Source of the DNA: Bradymonadales bacterium
GTDB lineage: Bacteria; Myxococcota_A; UBA9042; PWKZ01
Assembly: GCA_003559575.1 (NCBI GenBank)
Contig: PWKZ01000256.1
Span: forward strand, 1-37,031
Reading direction: 5' to 3'
Length of the DNA: 37,031 nucleotides
The notes beneath the pieces were generated by a model. The model did no database searches, was not told the DNA's origin, and saw nothing but the letters and a program-made list of their open reading frames with translations. Positions 34,984-37,031 of the stretch are shown piece after piece; within the stretch, counting starts at the first letter, position 1; each line of letters begins with the position of its first letter. The position numbers and the translations under genes are program-made.

Positions 34984-36801
34984 CTACGCCAACTCCAGCC
35001 ACTTGAACCACACCGGGTGGTGCGCCTTGTACCACCGCAGGATCTCAGCCAGCAACACCCGCTCTTCGGGGCCGATGACCTCCGGCGCGATTTTTTCAAA
35101 ATCGATCCTGATACGGCCATCCCGCCGGTGCTCCAGGGCCTCCGAGCACAAGGTCTGCAGCTCGTTGCGGATCCGCCCGGAGTCGGAGATCCGCACGGGC
35201 CGCGCGCGAAAATCTTCGCCCTGGAAGAAGCGCACCAGCAGCGGGTTGAAGATGAGGCGGCTGTGCTTCATGCCCTCGACGAGCCGCAGCTTGAACGTGA
35301 TGAGCTTGTCGCCGAGCGCGGAACTCAGCCGCACTGAGGCGCTGAACACACCCGGCTCCACCTCGCTCACTCCGGGCGCGCCGGTGTACGGATCGTAGTT
35401 CATGTAACCGGCCACCGCCAAGGTCTGCCAGCGCTTCTCGGGGAAGAAATCGGCGGCGCGCACGGTGGCGCTCTTCAGGGGCAGGTTGGCATCATGTGCC
35501 TCCTGAATCATGCCCGCATAACGCATGGCCTCGGATTCATCGGGCGGCGCGCCAAGACGCCCGGCCAGCTCGGAGACAAATTCGGGAGAGCGCGGGTCGA
35601 GCCTCATGATCCCCACCTCCTGATCATGGGCCAGCTCGAAAGATGAGGTCAGGATCGCCATCGAGGCGTCTATCTCGCGAGTCTCGGCGAGGGTGGCGGC
35701 TTGCACCGCCTCGGCCGAAGCGGCGTAGCCGTCGCACAGCAGCAGATGAAGCTCGCCTTCCTCATCATGCCAGGTGCCCACCGAGTGAACCGGCGCGTAT
35801 GTGCCCGAGTCGGTGAACGCCTCGCCGCCGGCCGGGAGCTGCCAACCGTCTTCGATCAGGTGAACGCCCAGGGCACTCCACTCCTGCCACAACTTGCCGA
35901 TCCGTGGCTCACGGGTGCGACCGCTTAGCGTCCAGACGTGGACGTTTTGGGGCCGCAACTCCGGGTAGGTGGCCAGAATAGCCTCCAAGACCCGCGCCCG
36001 AGGGGTGCGGAAATCCACCAGCAGCGACCGCTCGGCGGCGCGCTCGACGACGGCCGCCGGGAGCAGCAAGTTACCGAAATAGCCCTCGTACGGCCTCGTT
36101 ATGACCATCGGCTGATCGAACAGGTGCAGCACCGTGAGTGGCCCGGTCTCGGCCCCGACGGCAAAGCGCGAGGTGTTCTCGAGGGTGTCGACGGCCACCC
36201 CCCAGACGGTTATCCCGGCGCGCCGGATGTCGCGATAGAAGCTCTCCCAGCCGTAGCCGGGCTCGTTCAGCAGGCGCAAGACACGGTTGTCGAGCCAGCG
36301 GGCGACACGAGGACGGGCGTAGACCCGCCCGAACCCAAGCTGCGGGTTACTGCCCATCTCGGGGGTCTCGCCACCCTTGGCCATCAGCCCTTCTCCCAGG
36401 CAGACCAAGATGGCGTGGTTCTCGGGGAGCTGGCGCGAGAGATACCACAGGCTCTCGCTCATGGCGTAGGCCGAGATGGCGTCGGCGTCCTTCTTGACCC
36501 GATTGAGCCCCTCGCGAGCACACCCGGCCCCCTCGCCAAAACGCCCGAAGAGCCGTGTCCCGAGAGCAGTAACCGCGCCGGTCATCGCCACCAAGCGCTC
36601 CAGGCCGCCGTCGAGAAACGACAGCTCGCGGGTGAACTCGGCCGAGCGGACACCACGCGGCCAGCGCACCTCCACGTCTTCGAGCTTGAGGTGAAAACGG
36701 AGCAGCAGCGGGCGGGTGTCGAACGCCCACTGAGCAATCAGGTCGCGTTTCCGCCGCGTCTCGGGATCATCACCCTTCGGAATGCTCATAACCGAACTCA
36801 T
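34984..36801 (-). CDS. Large soluble protein of unknown function
   Basis: A 605-aa protein that I do not recognise. No signal peptide or clear transmembrane helix is seen. Blocks that look conserved include ESLWYLSRQLPENHAILVCLGEG, AGITVWGVAVDTLENTSRF, DQPMVITRPYEGYFGNLLLP and the Trp-rich C-terminus LRWYKAHHPVWFKWLEL. None matches a catalytic signature I know. The sequence alternates alpha/beta style segments in the middle with charged helices at the end. ATG at 36801 was chosen over the track start (37014), which lies in the inverted-repeat element; a GAGGGG site is 7 nt upstream. A CCCCTCA-CCC-TGAGGGG hairpin sits in its short leader. It is monocistronic, convergent with the lipoprotein gene. 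Confidence 0.7.
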   Translation of the reverse strand: MSSVMSIPKGDDPETRRKRDLIAQWAFDTRPLLLRFHLKLEDVEVRWPRGVRSAEFTRELSFLDGGLERLVAMTGAVTALGTRLFGRFGEGAGCAREGLNRVKKDADAISAYAMSESLWYLSRQLPENHAILVCLGEGLMAKGGETPEMGSNPQLGFGRVYARPRVARWLDNRVLRLLNEPGYGWESFYRDIRRAGITVWGVAVDTLENTSRFAVGAETGPLTVLHLFDQPMVITRPYEGYFGNLLLPAAVVERAAERSLLVDFRTPRARVLEAILATYPELRPQNVHVWTLSGRTREPRIGKLWQEWSALGVHLIEDGWQLPAGGEAFTDSGTYAPVHSVGTWHDEEGELHLLLCDGYAASAEAVQAATLAETREIDASMAILTSSFELAHDQEVGIMRLDPRSPEFVSELAGRLGAPPDESEAMRYAGMIQEAHDANLPLKSATVRAADFFPEKRWQTLAVAGYMNYDPYTGAPGVSEVEPGVFSASVRLSSALGDKLITFKLRLVEGMKHSRLIFNPLLVRFFQGEDFRARPVRISDSGRIRNELQTLCSEALEHRRDGRIRIDFEKIAPEVIGPEERVLLAEILRWYKAHHPVWFKWLELA

Positions 36802-36831
36802 CGCCTCACCCCTCGCAAAAGCCAATAATTC

Positions 36832-36848
36832 CCCCTCACCCTGAGGGG
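36832..36848 (-). promoter_or_regulatory. 7-bp hairpin in the leader of the 605-aa protein gene
   Basis: CCCCTCA (36832-36838) and TGAGGGG (36842-36848) form a perfect stem with a CCC loop, about 31 bp before the ATG. It may be a regulator site or an RNA stem; nothing else supports either reading. Confidence 0.4.
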
Positions 36849-36879
36849 CGCCGGGGACCCTGAGCCCACCATACCCCAT

Positions 36880-36908
36880 GTGACAGGCTGTGTCCTTCAC
36901 GCTATAAT
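36880..36908 (+). promoter_or_regulatory. Sigma70-like promoter reading into the inverted-repeat element
   Basis: GTGACA (36880-36885) and a perfect TATAAT (36903-36908) are separated by exactly 17 bp. Transcription would start near 36915, just inside the left end of inverted-repeat copy 3, and continue towards a gene beyond the window. Confidence 0.6.
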
Positions 36909-36910
36909 CT

Positions 36911-37031
36911 CCATAATCGTCGGTTCGTTCTGAGGAGCGAGCGTGTGGAGTCGCGTGCATGTGCAAGGAAACAAGCCGAATTAGGCGCAGTCGTAGCAGC
37001 GCTACGTCGAGCACTAATTCGGTGCAGGTGA
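36911..37031 (+). mobile_element. MITE-like inverted-repeat element, copy 3 (right part cut by window edge)
   Basis: The left part of the element, starting with CCATAATCGTCGG (36911-36923) and then CGTTCTGAGGAGCGAG, ATGTGCAAGG and the nested hairpin (CCGAATTAG...CTAATTCGG). Bases 36968-37031 repeat window bases 1-64 in the same orientation with three or four mismatches. The element therefore flanks the window as a direct repeat. The differences show these are two copies and not one circular joint. Confidence 0.75.

Overview
The window is high-GC bacterial DNA with tightly packed genes, frequent GTG and TTG starts, several ATGA stop/start overlaps and many secreted lipoproteins, two of them rich in cysteine. 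GyrB with the long Gram-negative insertion, outer-membrane barrels, a MurJ flippase and an OapA/LytM-type M23 protein show a diderm. The Cys-rich lipoproteins and the repertoire suggest a Myxococcota / 'deltaproteobacterial' lineage. That placement is inference, since no rRNA or tRNA was found. Nearly all genes look chromosomal; no phage, plasmid, CRISPR or defence genes were recognised.

Layout. 1-120: partial inverted-repeat element, then an M29-type aminopeptidase (143-1351). 1523-8756 (minus strand): an OprP-like porin, choline dehydrogenase, betaine aldehyde dehydrogenase, a HAD phosphatase, RibBA and a small membrane protein. 8766-8954: a complete copy of the inverted-repeat element, just upstream of the porin. 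8993-14794 (minus strand): an M42 aminopeptidase, a tandem-repeat intergenic region, MurJ, MazG, a CBM9-like lipoprotein and a zinc-finger DnaC-like ATPase. 14791-20253 (minus strand): an unknown protein overlapping the ATPase, GyrB with a good sigma70-type promoter, and acetoacetyl-CoA synthetase.

20421-27997 (plus strand) is one compact operon: a class I aminotransferase, a C45-like Ntn-hydrolase lipoprotein, an outer-membrane beta-barrel, a penicillin/AHL acylase (S45) lipoprotein and a Cys-rich lipoprotein. 28037-29360 (minus strand): dCTP deaminase and TtcA. 29512-30675 (plus strand): an aspartate-type aminotransferase. 30686-33632 (minus strand): a membrane-anchored beta-sandwich protein and a degenerate M23/LytM protein. 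33893-34948 (plus strand): a Cys-rich lipoprotein. 34984-36801 (minus strand): a large unrecognised protein. The window ends in a third, truncated copy of the inverted-repeat element, preceded by a sigma70-like promoter.

The most unusual items are: (1) a ~177-189 bp MITE-like repeat with 13-bp terminal inverted repeats and an internal nested hairpin, one copy complete and one at each edge of the window; (2) the operon with two different N-terminal-nucleophile amidohydrolase lipoproteins around an outer-membrane barrel; (3) a DnaJ-type CxxCxGxG zinc module fused to a DnaC-like AAA+ domain, coupled to an unknown partner behind gyrB; (4) a LytM protein lacking key catalytic residues, paired with a novel membrane protein.
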